64,000 nucleotides of DNA, taken from NCBI GenBank assembly GCA_010279815.1, contig QEOQ01000455.1:196991-260990 (forward strand), read 5' to 3'. The position numbers and the translations under genes are program-made. Every line of letters begins with the position of its first letter. The first letter of the stretch is position 1. The stretch comes from Brachionus plicatilis. Lineage: Eukaryota > Rotifera > Eurotatoria > Ploima > Brachionidae. Positions 43,949-55,540 of the stretch are shown piece after piece. A model generated the notes under the pieces. It saw nothing but the letters and a program-made list of their open reading frames with translations, searched no databases and was not told where the DNA came from.

Positions 43949-45359
43949 AAGTCAAAATACATTTTATCTACTTTAGAGGGACCTCAATGGAATTAGTTAA
44001 TAAATCTTCTTTAAATGCTTTAAGCAGACAAGAAGTATTTTAATTAAAAATTATTTAAGTCTTTTAAATGATTTTCTTACTTTATCTCTAATGTAATTTC
44101 TATATAAATTAGATTCTCTCAAGACATCATAATCTGATTAAATTAAATAAATTTGCGGATTAAATTTTCGTCGAATTTTAATACATTTGTATTAATTAGG
44201 AATATTGTTCTACATTTGGTTTTGATAAGCTCCAAAAAAAGTCATATCTCTGATTAACCTTAATTTTTAATTTAAGCTAATAATTAAAATTTTTTCCAGA
44301 AGTAAGTTATTTTTTGAAATCAGCCCCATGAGCTGAATTACAATTCAGATTTTAATATGGAATGACTTATTTTTTTATTTCTTTTGCACATTTTAATTTC
44401 ATAAATGCTGATCTGATTTGAATTTTAAGTTCAAAGAAATAATGGGCATCAAATGTGACAAAATTTTTAAAAATATCTTGGCGTCTAGATGAAGGAAATT
44501 TTCTTAAAAAAAATTCAAATAATTGGAATAAAATTTTTACTTAATTTTTTTACACTCGAATAATATTTTTGAGAACAAGTTTCGAAAATTAAAGGACAAT
44601 AGGATCTTTATTTTTTTCAAATGCAGTAAAAAATTGACCAAAAGTTGCTATTTAAAAATATTCAAGGCGAGATATAAATAATTTTGAATTTTTAGATTTT
44701 CATATTTTTATTTTTTCTAACATTTCTAGTGCAATATCAAAAATAGAAATCTTAAAAATTAAAAATTAAAATTTTCAGAATTCTTCTGAGAAAGCCCAAA
44801 AAAGAACGATTCCTGCAATCTTTAATTTCCAGCAATTGCCTGAAATCGCCTGCAAAAAATTTATTATTTAAAAATTCTTAAATAATCTTTTTTTGATTTT
44901 TGTTATGTAATGACTTATTGAATACAGAAACGGCTCGTGTTCCTTTTAAATCAAATTTTAGATTACTTTTTTAGCATAAAATTCAGTAAAAAAAAAAAAA
45001 AAAATTCTTTTGGCCGAATTATTTTACGATTATTTATGTAAATTTCGGTAAAAAAATTCTTAACTCCAATGGTCAAATCAATAGTGTAAATAATAAAATG
45101 GGAAAATTTGACAAAATTAATAAAAAAAAATTAAGCTTTTCTTGCATACTAGATAAATTAATTTTATTTAGTCAGAAATAATATAAAATTCAAGACATCA
45201 ACAAATGATGTGACAATTTTTGTTTAAGCCAAATATTTTAGAAATCATGCTATCCTTGCTACAAAAAAAAATTTTTTTATCAAAACTCACTTGAAATTCC
45301 ATTAATTAAATTGTTTAATTATGACTCAATAAATTTAAGTTATGTTTAAGGGAAAAAAT
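43949..45359. other. AT-rich stretch, nothing recognised
   Basis: No ORF, TIR pair or LINE motif could be supported. Simple A and T runs dominate. Confidence 0.35.
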
Positions 45360-45367
45360 GTCTGAAC

Positions 45368-45498
45368 CAGAGTTGTTTAAAAGTCCCAAAAAAAGTCCAA
45401 GTCCGGACTTTTTTTAAAAAAAAAAAATTAAAGTCTTTGGTCAGACTTTTGAAAAAAAAAAAAACTTGACTTGAGACTTGTGACTTTTAAACAACTCT
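45368..45498. mobile_element. hAT-type miniature element, 131 bp, 8-bp TSD
   Basis: The ends are CAGAGTTGTTTAAAAGTC and GACTTTTAAACAACTCTG, perfectly inverted for 18 bp. Perfect 8-bp copies of GTCTGAAC lie at 45360-45367 and 45499-45506. The interior is A/T runs with AAGTC/GACTT repeats. It is the shortest and best-preserved member of the family at 7053-7258. Confidence 0.9.
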
Positions 45499-45955
45499 GG
45501 TCTGAACCACTGTTAAAAAACGATGATGTATCAATTCATCCAAAAACTTTTTCATAGAAAATTAATAAAATTAAACATGACTCATAGAATAAATTTTGGT
45601 AGAAAAATATTTTACACAAATATACACATTTAATTTTTTCTTTAAAGAAATTATGTTAAAAACTTTAATAGAAAATTATAAAGATTAAATTAATTTAAAA
45701 TATTTTTTACGAATAAATTTTAAATGTGTTTACGTTTTATTGACTCTTGAAATAAATTTTTTTACAATAAAAATTTTTGTTTTTTGTAGATTAATGAAAA
45801 ATTTTAGATATTTTTTCAATTTGTTGTCAATGAAAAATTGAGAGAGATTATTATTCTGAAAAAAATGATAAATTTTTTTGAATTGTTTTGCCATATTTAA
45901 TCCTTTAAAAAATTCTATCAAATAATTATTCTACAAAAAAAATCAATGTAATGAC

Positions 45956-46021
45956 AATCTTATATTAAAAAATGACATTTTTTATGATTAACTAAATAAA
46001 AGAATACGCGTCAAATGATTA
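45956..46021 (+). repeat. 66-bp direct repeat, copy 1
   Basis: AATCTTATATTAAA...GACATTTTTTATGATTAACT...GTCAAATGATTA, matching 46616-46681 with two visible differences. No ORF or TIR is associated, and the flanks of the two copies are unrelated. Confidence 0.8.
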
Positions 46022-46615
46022 AAGAACGTTCACCAAAAAAAACGAAGCCTGAACAAATTAAATTAATTTTAATTTAAAAATCTAAAATAAATTTTGTCTC
46101 AAAACCTGCTTTTGAATTTTATTAAATTTTTGAAATTTTTTTTGTATGGAGAAAAATTAAAACTAAAGACAATTTGTCAAAACGAAGGACTTTTTTTGAG
46201 TTGGAGTGTTTTCCAAACTATATTTTTAAACAAATAAATAAAATTAAATTAATAGCTTTTGATCAAGAGACCAAAGTTAACATCAATTTTTTTTATTCAG
46301 AGCATCTTTTTTCTTAGTATTTATTTTTTATATTTACAAATAATGTTTTGGTTCAGTCATGTTAATAGCCTTGATTAAATTGGACAACTTAAACTAGTTA
46401 AATAAATAAATTAAGATTTTTTCTCTCCTATTTTTGATAAATTTTTGCCTCAAAACTTCTATTTCTCTTTTCATTGATCTGCATTGACATTAATTAAATT
46501 TTTCCAAAAAATGCTTTCAAATAATCAAATCGATTTTTGGCATAAAATTAAAAATAAACTAGAACGATGTAAATATTAATAGATTTAATCACGAGATCAA
46601 ACAAAATTAAGTACT

Positions 46616-46681
46616 AATCTTATATTAAATAATGACATTTTTTATGATTAACTAAATAAAAGAATACACGTCAAATGATTA
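46616..46681 (+). repeat. 66-bp direct repeat, copy 2
   Basis: Second copy of 45956-46021, 660 bp downstream in the same orientation. Confidence 0.8.
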
Positions 46682-47849
46682 TTGCTTTGATTCGTGCTTG
46701 ATTTAAATACAAAGGTATTAATTTTTTATTTAAAAGCAGCTTTAAACTCAAGCTAAAAATAAATCGCTTCAATAAAAACATATTGATTGAAATGCTCAAA
46801 AATAGCTTAATCTTATCAAGCAAAAAAATTGATAACTTAATAAATTTATAAACTATATTTAAATTGTTTAAAAAAATATTAAAATGACTTGATAACTGTC
46901 CGAGAGTAAAAAAACAGTAAAAAAACCAAATAGCTTACTTCCTTTTGAATTTTTAAAAGAGATGTGGACAATTTATTTTAAGGGACGATCTGGATTCAGT
47001 TGAAGCACATATTTCACATAACATTAAAATAAGTCCTCGAATTTTGTTAGGTCTTCAAACCAAGTTAAGTTTTAAGTTTTCTTACCAATATAAATCTCAA
47101 AAAATATTATTAAAAATAATATTTTTTAAATTATTAATAATTAAATTATTTAATTATTAATAATTATTCCTATTTTTTCATATAAAAATTGAAAAAACTT
47201 TTTAAACGAATTTTTAATATCTGTAAGAAAAAAATTTTTTTAAAAATGATGAAAATTTTATTTCATTTTCCTACTAAATTATAGAAATTATTAGAACGAA
47301 AAATTATCAAAATACTCTTTAATTCAAATAGTTCAGATATTAAAAGTTTACAAAAAAACTATGATTTTTTTCAAATTATTTTTTTTTATAGTATCATTTA
47401 GTATCTCAAATGGTAATCTTAGAAAACAACACCTATCAAAGAAGTTAAAAAACAACACCTAGTGTAATACAAAAAATTTATCATGAAAGACAAAATTCTT
47501 TTTTGATTTATTAACACTATGCCACTTGATTTTTATAAACTCTTATTTTTATGTAAAAATAAAACTCCCGTCAATATTTTAAATAAAGTTTTTTTTTGTT
47601 TTTTGATGGATGTTGTATTGAAACAATATCTTTTCCAAAAGATTATTTAAAAATTGCTAGCGCTCTTTAGATTTTTGAATAAAGAATACTTTTATTAAAT
47701 ACTTATACTATCTAAAATATTTCATGGTTCATCTGGTAAAAAATGCTTTTGTTAATAAATGGAATTTTTTTTCCGCGTTATACAGTGCTTAAGAAATATA
47801 ATGCTAATACCATTTTTTAGCTAATTTTTAAATATTTTTTCGTATCTAT

Positions 47850-47922
47850 ATATGAAGCCTGATTTAGCAAATTTAAAAAAATCTGGACTTGGACTTTTTT
47901 TTGCGACTTTTAAACAACTCTG
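47850..47922. mobile_element. Right-end fragment of the CAGAGTTG hAT miniature family
   Basis: Ends GACTTTTAAACAACTCTG. The part before it (ATGAAGCCTGATTTAGCAAA) matches the interior of the element at 7053-7258. No left end is present. It abuts TAAAATCACGTAATTTTACG, another repeated motif. Confidence 0.6.
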
Positions 47923-48609
47923 GTAAAATCACGTAATTTTACGTAATATTTTGGAAAATCCTATAAATGCTAAGACCGAAAAAAAAGTGCGAATTCGAGC
48001 TTTTAGTGGCGGGTATAAGCTCAAATACGCACTTTTTTGATTACCATATTTTCAATTTTTATAAAAAGACGAAAAAAAAAATTAAAGACTCTAAAATAAT
48101 TAAATTCTTTTAGAATTAATAAGTATTTTCTTGATATTTTGTAAATGAAAATTTCATTTTAATTTCCATAAAGTGTGAAAAATTAAATCTAAAGAAATTA
48201 TGTAATCTCACCAAATAATACGAAAAAATTACGTAAAATTACGTAAAAATTGGTATTTTCAACTAGCCATTCATCTTGTTTGTAATTAAAAAAATTTCAC
48301 ATTTTTCATAAAAGACAATTTTTCTTTGTTGATCATTCATTTTATGCAACTTAATTTTTATTTTATAACATTTTTTATTTTATAACATTTTTCATTTAAA
48401 AATAAATCTTCCATCATGAAATTTACACCATCTGTTTTTTCTCTTTTCCAGGCGATAATGACGAATAAATATATTTGCTATCGCCTTATAAATTTTAAGG
48501 CTTTTGATATTTTAACAAACAGTAAAAATACACCTAGTTGAATAACTTTTTTTATTAAATCTTTTTTACATTTCTGTTTAATCTTAATTTTATTTTATTT
48601 AACACTTTT

Positions 48610-49220
48610 TTCTTTTAATTCTCTTAAAAAAAAGCGTTCAAGATGAGGCATTTTTTAAAAAAATTAAAAAAATAAAGTTTTTTGAAGTTTTTAATCAAAA
48701 TGTGTTTATGTATAAGTCTTATTTTCAAAAAAAAATTATAGGTTTTTAACAAAATTTTAAGTAAATGAATTATCTCGTTATTTTCCAAAAAAATATAATA
48801 TTAATTTGCTAAAGGTAATGCAATTAAATATTTCATCAATTAAAAATTGACATTAAATTGCTTTAAAAAAATATTTTAAATTCCTTAAAAGCTTGCAATC
48901 ACTATTTTTTTAAATACTTTATAATTGCTAGAACCAAAATGCTAATAGATCGTTTAGAAGCATTAAAATCGATTATATATTCAATTATATCGCTAATTAT
49001 AAAAATCTACAGTTCAAGTATCACCTACTTCAAAATCAGAATCATGACTGGCACAATGGGTTGATTGTGTATTCGTTTCAACTTCTGAGGCTTCAGGTTC
49101 TGGTGAAGGAAATTTAAATTGGCCGTAAGAACCAAAATTTTGGATTCGATTAAGCTGTTTTTGTTATTTTTTTCAATTTTTTTAAAAAATACCTCATTTT
49201 GAACGCTTTTTTTTAGAGAA
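48610..49220 (-). mobile_element. Unclassified TIR element with a short coding segment
   Basis: The left arm has TTAAAAAAAAGCGTTCAAGA, TGAGGCATTTTTTAAAAAAA. The right arm, inverted, has CTAAAAAAAAGCGTTCAAAA, TGAGGTATTTTTTAAAAAAA. About 55 bp of arm are visible and the arms may extend further out into A/T-rich DNA, so the limits are approximate and no TSD was identified. A clean coding-like stretch (49014-49163) sits just inside the right arm. Confidence 0.55.
49014..49163 (-). CDS. Coding-like C-terminal segment inside a TIR element
   Basis: Fifty codons on the minus strand from CAA at 49163 to TGA at 49014-49016 read QKQLNRIQNFGSYGQFKFPS, then PEPEASEVETNTQSTHCASH and DSDFEVGDT. Amino-acid use (Pro, Glu, Ser, Thr, Asp) is unlike the Lys/Asn/Phe/Ile-rich noise of this window, and base composition rises in G and C here. 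There is no ATG. A CAG precedes the CTT codon at 49152-49154, so a splice acceptor is possible. No family is recognised. It may be the end of a transposon protein. Confidence 0.35.
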   Translation of the reverse strand, partial: QKQLNRIQNFGSYGQFKFPSPEPEASEVETNTQSTHCASHDSDFEVGDT

Positions 49221-49564
49221 ATAAAAGTTTAAAAAAAAATTAAAATCTAAAAGTTTTTCCAAATTTTCTCTTCTTTCAAAATTCGCTAAAATAATTGAGG
49301 GTTATGGGGTCCCTTGGGACTAGATACAAATAAACCAAAAAAAAGTGTTAAATTTGGGCTTTTTTTGTAAAAATTTCTAAGATGAATTTTTTTTGGAAGA
49401 AAAAAATATCATTTTCTAGTAGAAAATTTTACGCTCTTTCGGGTGATGTGTGATTTTAACATGTTTTATATACTTTTGGTGAAGAAATATGGATCTAACC
49501 ATAGTATACATTAGCAAATTAATGAAACCTTTGAGCCCATCCAGGTGAAGAAATTTTTTTTCGA

Positions 49565-49578
49565 CCCCCCCCCCCCCC
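49565..49578. repeat. C14 homopolymer
   Basis: Fourteen consecutive C in otherwise very AT-rich DNA, directly before TAAAAAATTGG. It could be an assembly or sequencing artefact, or an expanded homopolymer in a dispersed repeat (a related region near 59040-59130 has GAGCCTCCC at this place). Confidence 0.9.
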
Positions 49579-51387
49579 TAAAAAATTGGCTATTTAAGGT
49601 TTTCACATATGCAGATTACGAATTTGAGGTCGAAAATCGAATCCGTGGACGTTTTGCATTTCATGAACCTTAAATATTACAAAAAAATTCAGAAAGACAA
49701 ACTTCTACCAAAAATTTTATTCTTTTAAAACTTTTTACGATTTACTCATTTTTCCGCATTCTGATTTATTTTGTTTGATAAGAAATTGACTCTTAACATT
49801 TTGAAAATAAAAAAGGGAAAAAAAAAATTGTTTGAATGATTCTTTTTTTTGACGATTAAAATTAAATTAAATTTGATATGATAAATAAATAATTAAAAAA
49901 AAAAATACTATAGGAATTTTATTATTGATTGAAAAATTTAAACACTATTTAAATTATCATTACTTAGAGTACGAACTTCAATAGGGTCTAGACAATTAAA
50001 ACATACTAAAAATAATAAGAGGATCAGTGACTAAAAATTGATAAAATTTATATCGAGGCATTCTAAGAAAATCAAGTGAGATTGCTATTGCTTCAACTAA
50101 CACTTATTTAAAATAAGCCTTAATAAAACGTATAGAAGAATAAATGAATTTTTTAATAAATGAATTCTGGAAAAACAGCGAACTCACCAGATTCTAATGC
50201 CAGATCGTTTAGACTAAATTAAAAGTCTATGTTGATCATTTTGATGGCCGCATTTTTTCTTAAATCTGTAAGCTGAAAACTAAAATATCCTGCCGAAATA
50301 TCTCTCATTAATGCTGGGGGAAATTAATCAAATTCCTGATTTTTTAGCAAATTAATAAAATTAATCATTTTGACTATTTGATTAAGTTAATTTTTTTTTA
50401 AAATTAAATTAAACAAATTTTTGTTTTAGTAGAATAGATAAATCACTCGGAATTAAATGATTCTTTTACAGTGATGCTCTAATCTTAAAAAAAAAGATTT
50501 TACGTAAATTTCCTGAAAAAATGGTAAAAATATTAAAAGCGCAGAAAAATTTTTTTTTAATTCTATTTTTTCTTTTATTTTTTTTTTTAATATTTTTTAG
50601 AATTTTTTTCTGAATTTTGGGCAAATTTTCGTCAGAAAATTAATCATTTTAAATATTTGATCATTAACAATTAATCGGAGAAAGTGATTTTAAATTAGTG
50701 AGTTAAAAAAAGTGATTATCGTTATATAATTTATTGATTTTAAATGAATTTTTTATTTTGAAATTAAGTCTTGATGACGCTTTAAGTTAAGAATTTCAGA
50801 GTTTGATGCGAATCTAAACCAGAGGTTACGCTATCAGACCATGGGTTCATATTTAAAATGTTCTTATCTTTTATCTTCTTTTTATTTAATTTTTGTTTTA
50901 TTTTATACATGAATCAATAAAAAAATTAAATTAAAAATTTTATAACATGGGCCACATGTCAATAAATAAAAAAATTAAGTCATTTAAAGATTTTTTTTAT
51001 TTTCATTTGGTGTTTTGGCTTTTTTTTTTTAAATTGACTTTGAGTCATTTAAAAAAATGATATTTTAAGATTAATATTTTAAAATTATATTTTTAAAGTT
51101 AAATATACGACGAGTTAAATATGATTGCATAATTTTGTATGAAGTTTCCTAAGAAAAGGTATGAAATGGTCAGATTTTTTTTTTCCGAAAAAAAAATAAA
51201 TAAAATTTTTTTCAAAATTTAGAAAAATAAAGTAGTTTTCTTTTTTTCTTGCCAAAAAAATTTTTTTCGTCGTAGACTTCTGCAGCAAAATTCAAATCGA
51301 CTTGATTATGCTGAATAAAATTTAAAAAAAAATATGATCTTTAATGTGAAAGAGAAAATTTACTAAATTAAATTTTTATCTTTTAAG

Positions 51388-51496
51388 CATCTAATTTACT
51401 TGTGATATTTGTAAAATAAAATTTCTAATTTTTAGACCATCTAATTTACTTGTGATATTTGTAAAATAATATTTATAATTTTTAGACCATCTAATT
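51388..51496 (+). repeat. 50-bp tandem repeat, two full units
   Basis: Units at 51388-51437 and 51438-51487 both begin CATCTAATTTACTTGTGATA and end TTTTTAGAC, with two or three differences. A third partial unit starts at 51488 (CATCTAATTA). Confidence 0.85.
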
Positions 51497-52289
51497 AATG
51501 ACAATCAATTAAAATAAAATTTACAGTTAAAAAAAATTGATTGTGAATTTTGATTCAAAAAACAAAATATTAAAAATGCCAAAGCTCTAGTTCTGAAGGA
51601 CCAAAACATGTTCTGTAAATTGTAGCTCCTGATACATCCTTCGTACCGCCAATATATTTATTCTACAAAATCTTGTAAAATTCAGAATATTGTTAATTTT
51701 GGTACAAAAAACAAAATTAAATATAAAAAACGCCAGAACTTTATTTCGGACCGACTAAAGCATGTAGCAACTCTAAAATTTAAGTCATTTTTTAGTGAAG
51801 TCAATGACTAAAAATATAATTTTTTAAAGTTAAGTCATTTTACATGAACAGTGTTTTAAAAAATTAATAGAAAAAAAAATAACCTTAAATTTCTGGATCA
51901 CAATAAATTCATAAAACTTACTCCAGTTGAAAAATTTAAATTTAAGTGTCTATATTTTAAACTAAAATTTCTGGTTTTGTAAATTTAAAATTTTTTTTTT
52001 GAATTAAAAAAATATTTGGATAATCTAGAATATTAAAGTATGAATTTTGATGAAAAATGTGAATTCTGTAATCTGGTTTCGAATTTAGATCTAAATAATT
52101 CTTTGTTTATCACAATTCGATTCATTTAGTGACAAACTATAAACAAAAATTTAAAAAAAAATAAACAAAAAAATTGTTTTTTTTTAAATTTAATTAAATA
52201 TTAGAAAAACTAGCATCTAACTTGATTTTTAAAATAAATTCACATTTTAAAATTAATAAAGTAATTTTTAAATTGATCTAATAAAATTG

Positions 52290-52904
52290 GTGAAAAACCA
52301 GTAATTTTAGTTAATGAATTAGTACGTGCCGTTTTAAGCCATCAAACAAAGTCAATAGGTAAGGATCACATTTAATTGTTGTCTGCAAGGCAAAATGCCA
52401 CCCTTCTAAATATTGTTAGTTCGCAGACTTTCTATCAAAAGATTTCATCAAGTTGGACAAAAAAAATTAATTTTTATTTAAAAAGCTATTGTCGAAAATA
52501 TGTTAGCCTGTATCATAATAAATGTTTTAAAAAGCTTAATTTACCAAATAGGTTATTTAAAATTAGCTTTCTATTTACAGCAATTAACAAAAATAAATTA
52601 TTTCACATTAGTTCGAAATGAATGGTTTATTTAAATTAGCTTACCTAAAATAGCAATTGAGATAAAAAAATTGCTTAAAGATTTAATATATAAGTGTGAA
52701 ACAACAAATGATCACGCTCATCCTAAATCCAAAATAATATTTCAAACAACATACTTTAGACTTTATAATATTACAACATTCCACAAATGTTTATTAATCA
52801 TACGATGGAATGCAATTGAAAAAGATTATTCTTACTTCCTAGTTTTGGACTTTAACTTTTTATTATTTTATTATAAATATTTCTTTTTTTATTTTAATTA
52901 AATC
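52290..52904 (+). other. Possible decayed ORF region before the LTR element
   Basis: Plus-strand readings ELVRAVLSHQTKS (about 52320-52360), SARQNATLLNIVSSQTFYQK (ORF 52376-52621) and MLKDLIYKCETTNDHAHPK (ORF 52671-52901) are longer and less repetitive than most noise in this window. No family is recognised. They could be parts of one frameshifted transposon gene. Confidence 0.2.
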
Positions 52905-52976
52905 GTGAAAATAAAAATTATATTTTATTTACATAAATAAAATCCATTTAAAAAGAGCCCAGCTTTTATTTTCACA
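52905..52976 (+). repeat. 5' LTR (72 bp)
   Basis: Identical to 53671-53742. It contains CATAAATAAAATCC, where AATAAA could serve as a polyadenylation signal. Confidence 0.8.
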
Positions 52977-52978
52977 AG

Positions 52979-52993
52979 TGGTAGCAGCGTGGT
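52979..52993 (+). promoter_or_regulatory. Primer-binding site
   Basis: TGGTAGCAGCGTGG, two bases after the LTR. TGGTAGCAG is complementary to the 3' end of initiator tRNA-Met, used by many LTR elements. The later bases diverge from the usual sequence. Confidence 0.6.
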
Positions 52994-53091
52994 ATAAACA
53001 TTAAGCTTAGACAAAACTGGAACTAAGAAATAAGAAAATATTGATTAATCCTAAAACTCCAAAGGAATTACAAAAATCAGACTTAGATAGA

Positions 53092-53661
53092 ATGAGTGAA
53101 GATAATCTTAAATCTAAAACAAGTAGTCAGGCAAGCTCGTTAGGATCAGGTCTTACACAAGAGATGATAACGGAGATTTGCAAGATCTCCAAAGCTCATA
53201 CTGATGCACAAAATGCCAGTTTTCAAGGACTACTACTAGAGACAATGAAGTCGATGATAACGGTTATGAGACCTCAAGATTCCTTAGTATCAGAAATTAA
53301 TCCTGAACAAAAGAAAAAAAGTAATAAGATTACGTCTATTGGACAACCAAACTTTACCGGTAATGAAAACATAATGGAATGGATACGGATAACTGAGAGA
53401 AATTTAACGATAAGTGACGTGGCAGAAGAATGCAAAGTCACGGCAGCTTGTATTTTCCTTAGAGGGGATGCTGAAAAAGCAATAGATGATTGGTTAGTAG
53501 CAAATCCTAGACAAATTTGGGATGATTTCAAAAACTTTTTGATAAAAGAGTTTACAAAGCCAGAGGAGGCACACTTATCACTTACGAGACTTAGACGACT
53601 GACCCAAACTGGAGACCTTCGGGAGTACGCGGAACAATTTACGAGATTAGCAATTCAATGA
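53092..53661 (+). CDS. Retrotransposon Gag (truncated)
   Basis: From the first in-frame ATG (53092) the ORF gives 189 residues. The frame is open 17 codons further upstream, to a TTG at 53041. A Ser/Lys-rich N-terminus is followed by the capsid-like Retrotrans_gag domain of Ty3/Gypsy elements: FTGNENIMEWIRITERNLTI, AACIFLRGDAEKAIDDWL, QIWDDFKNFLIKEFTKPEE and LREYAEQFTRLAIQ. It stops there, where a full Gag would continue into a zinc knuckle and pol. The deletion endpoint is next to the 3' LTR. The protein could in principle form capsid-like assemblies if expressed, but this is not shown. The frame is intact and G/C content is higher than the flanks. Confidence 0.85.
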   Translation: MSEDNLKSKTSSQASSLGSGLTQEMITEICKISKAHTDAQNASFQGLLLETMKSMITVMRPQDSLVSEINPEQKKKSNKITSIGQPNFTGNENIMEWIRITERNLTISDVAEECKVTAACIFLRGDAEKAIDDWLVANPRQIWDDFKNFLIKEFTKPEEAHLSLTRLRRLTQTGDLREYAEQFTRLAIQ

Positions 53662-53670
53662 ACAATTTAC

Positions 53671-53742
53671 GTGAAAATAAAAATTATATTTTATTTACAT
53701 AAATAAAATCCATTTAAAAAGAGCCCAGCTTTTATTTTCACA
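53671..53742 (+). repeat. 3' LTR (72 bp)
   Basis: Identical to 52905-52976. Identity of both repeats suggests a recent insertion or gene conversion. Confidence 0.8.
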
Positions 53743-54156
53743 TAAGTCAAGATTGAATAACATTTTTTACATTTTATTAATTATTTATTTATTTGTTTTC
53801 TGTACCGAGCTAAAGCTCCTTCAGAATAAGTTAAAAAGTAAAATAAAAAAAAAAAAAAAATAAAAATTAAATTAAAGTTAATAAAATGAGATAAAAAAAA
53901 GAATCAAAATAAAGTAAATAAGATAAAAAATTGAAAGTTGAAAAGACATAAATTGGAAAAGATTGTTACATGTGGCACATGTTTAAATAGTTCAAGTTTC
54001 AGGAAAAAAAGAAGAAATAGTAAGGTAGCAATTACACAATGGAGTTGGGTATTCAATATATCTTGATTCGAAACCTTCTTTGTATTCCTTCACCAGTCTT
54101 TCAACCAATGGAATAGAATGAAATCTTTCTCAGTATAAATTAAATCAGAATTAGGA

Positions 54157-55107
54157 CTAAATATTGAAGATAAAAATTCTGTTTCCATAAATTTTTAAGT
54201 TTAGATTATCACTCTCTTTTTTGTACCTGAAAAAGACTACTGAACACGACTTTTCAACTGATATCTTCATTTTCCATTTAATAAGCCATTGTTCTAGTTC
54301 GTTGAGGTATTTATTAATCTTATTTTCTAGGTTCCCCTTTTTGTTATAAATGAAGAATGTTACTAGATCATCTGCGAATAGCAGAGAGTATTCATTATTT
54401 GTTTTGTTTCTTTTGGGGATGTCATTAATATATATACTAAATAAAAGGGGACTAATTACTGAGCCTTGAGGAACACCTGCAGTTATTTGATATTCTTCGC
54501 TCAGATGGTCATTCACATTTGCCTTAAATGTCCTAGAGTCTAAAAAGGATCTAATCCAGTTAGTCAAGTAATGAGGTGGATTTATTTTAATCAATTTAAA
54601 AAGTAAACCTTCATGCCAAACCCTATCAAAGGCTTTAGAAATGTCAAAAAAAAGGCCGCTAACTCTTTTTTTTCTATTAAATGATTCCACAATTTTTTGA
54701 ATTAAAAAGAAAAGATTATCTGCTGTTCGCCGGTGTTTCCTAAATCCAGATTGCTCCTGAATAAGGAGTGAATTTTGTTCCAAAAAATTGTATAATCTTG
54801 AATATACTATGCGTTCCAGTAGCTTTCCTAAACAACTCGTTATACTAATTGGTCTATAATTTAAAGGATCTTGTAAAGAAGAGGCTTTTTTTTGAATCAT
54901 AGTAATGTTCGATGTTTTCCACGCTTTAGGGACTCTACCTTCTCGAAGAGATAAATCAAAAAGTTCTATGATTTCTATTAATGAATTTCTAGGTAAGTTT
55001 TTTAACATTAAATTATGAATTTGGTCAGGACCTGATGCCGCTTCATTTTTCAATCTTTTTAAAGCCATAATTAATTCATAAATAATCCATCTTCTCAATA
55101 AAATCAA
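54157..55107 (-). pseudogene. LINE reverse transcriptase domain
   Basis: 316 open codons containing LIMALKRLKNEAASGPDQIH, VPKAWKTSNITMIQKK, LNYRPISITSCLGKLLERIV, QSGFRKHRRTADNLFFLI, VSGLFFDISKAFDRVWHEGL, GVPQGSVISPLLFSIYIND and the catalytic FADD in LLFADDLVTFF. All palm blocks of a non-LTR RT are present. A frameshift near 55090 separates it from the upstream part, and it ends early at FIFNI before the thumb, with an internal deletion after. It is the best-preserved palm in the window after 39782-41326. Confidence 0.88.
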
Positions 55108-55540
55108 ACCAATTTTGATTCCAGAATTTTTTTAAAGAGGCCTTTAACTCAAATGTAAGTTGATTAAATTTTTTCTTGAGATTTTGACAGCGGGTTTTCT
55201 GAAAGTTTCTTCTTACTTTTCTGCGTTCTTTGATCAAATTAACAATGTTCGGTGGAAGACTCGTTTTGTAGATTATCTGAGAAAGATATGGAATGCTTTT
55301 ATGTGAAGCAGAAATAATTTTTTCTGTAATTTTATCATTTAGTTGATCTATTGTGAGGGAACTTTCAGTGATATTCACTATTTGAGAATTTAAAATCTCG
55401 CTGAATACTTGCCATTTTGCTTTCTTATAGTTAAACTTTTTAGCTGCTGATTTATTTTCTAATTGATAGCCGATAGAAATCGATGCTTCGATTGAGAAAT
55501 GGTCACTAGTCCATTTCCCAATCCAATAATACATTTTCAA
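55076..55540 (-). pseudogene. LINE APE endonuclease end and linker
   Basis: 154 open codons. Near the start WTSDHFSIEASI carries the SDH motif that closes the APE-type endonuclease domain. The rest is the linker to the RT (KKFNYKKAKWQVFSEILNSQ, SASHKSIPYLSQIIYK and SLPPNIVNLIKERRKVRRNF). It overlaps the RT frame by 32 bases in a different frame, so a single frameshift separates what was one ORF2. The catalytic residues of the endonuclease further upstream are missing. Confidence 0.82.

Larger units (their letters stand above)
52905..53742 (+). mobile_element. Gag-only LTR retroelement with 72-bp LTRs
   Basis: Identical 72-bp direct repeats (52905-52976 and 53671-53742) start GTGAAAATAAAAATTATATT and end GCTTTTATTTTCACA, with TG...CA-type ends and internal inverted termini. 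A primer-binding site follows the 5' repeat (TGGTAGCAG at 52979-52987), then a gag ORF, and the 3' repeat follows the gag stop within 10 bp. No protease, RT, RNase H or integrase is present, and no polypurine tract is visible. No 5-bp TSD was found. The LTRs are unusually short. Confidence 0.75.

Noticed and set aside
45730..45921. 63-codon Lys/Phe-rich minus-strand ORF
   Set aside because: The composition is what AT-rich random sequence gives, and there is no motif or context.
50815..50850. tRNA-like stretch (GGTTACGCTATCAGACC, GGGTTCATAT)
   Set aside because: No acceptor, D or anticodon arms can be built around it.
53274..53531. Minus-strand 85-codon ORF
   Set aside because: It is a shadow of the gag frame.
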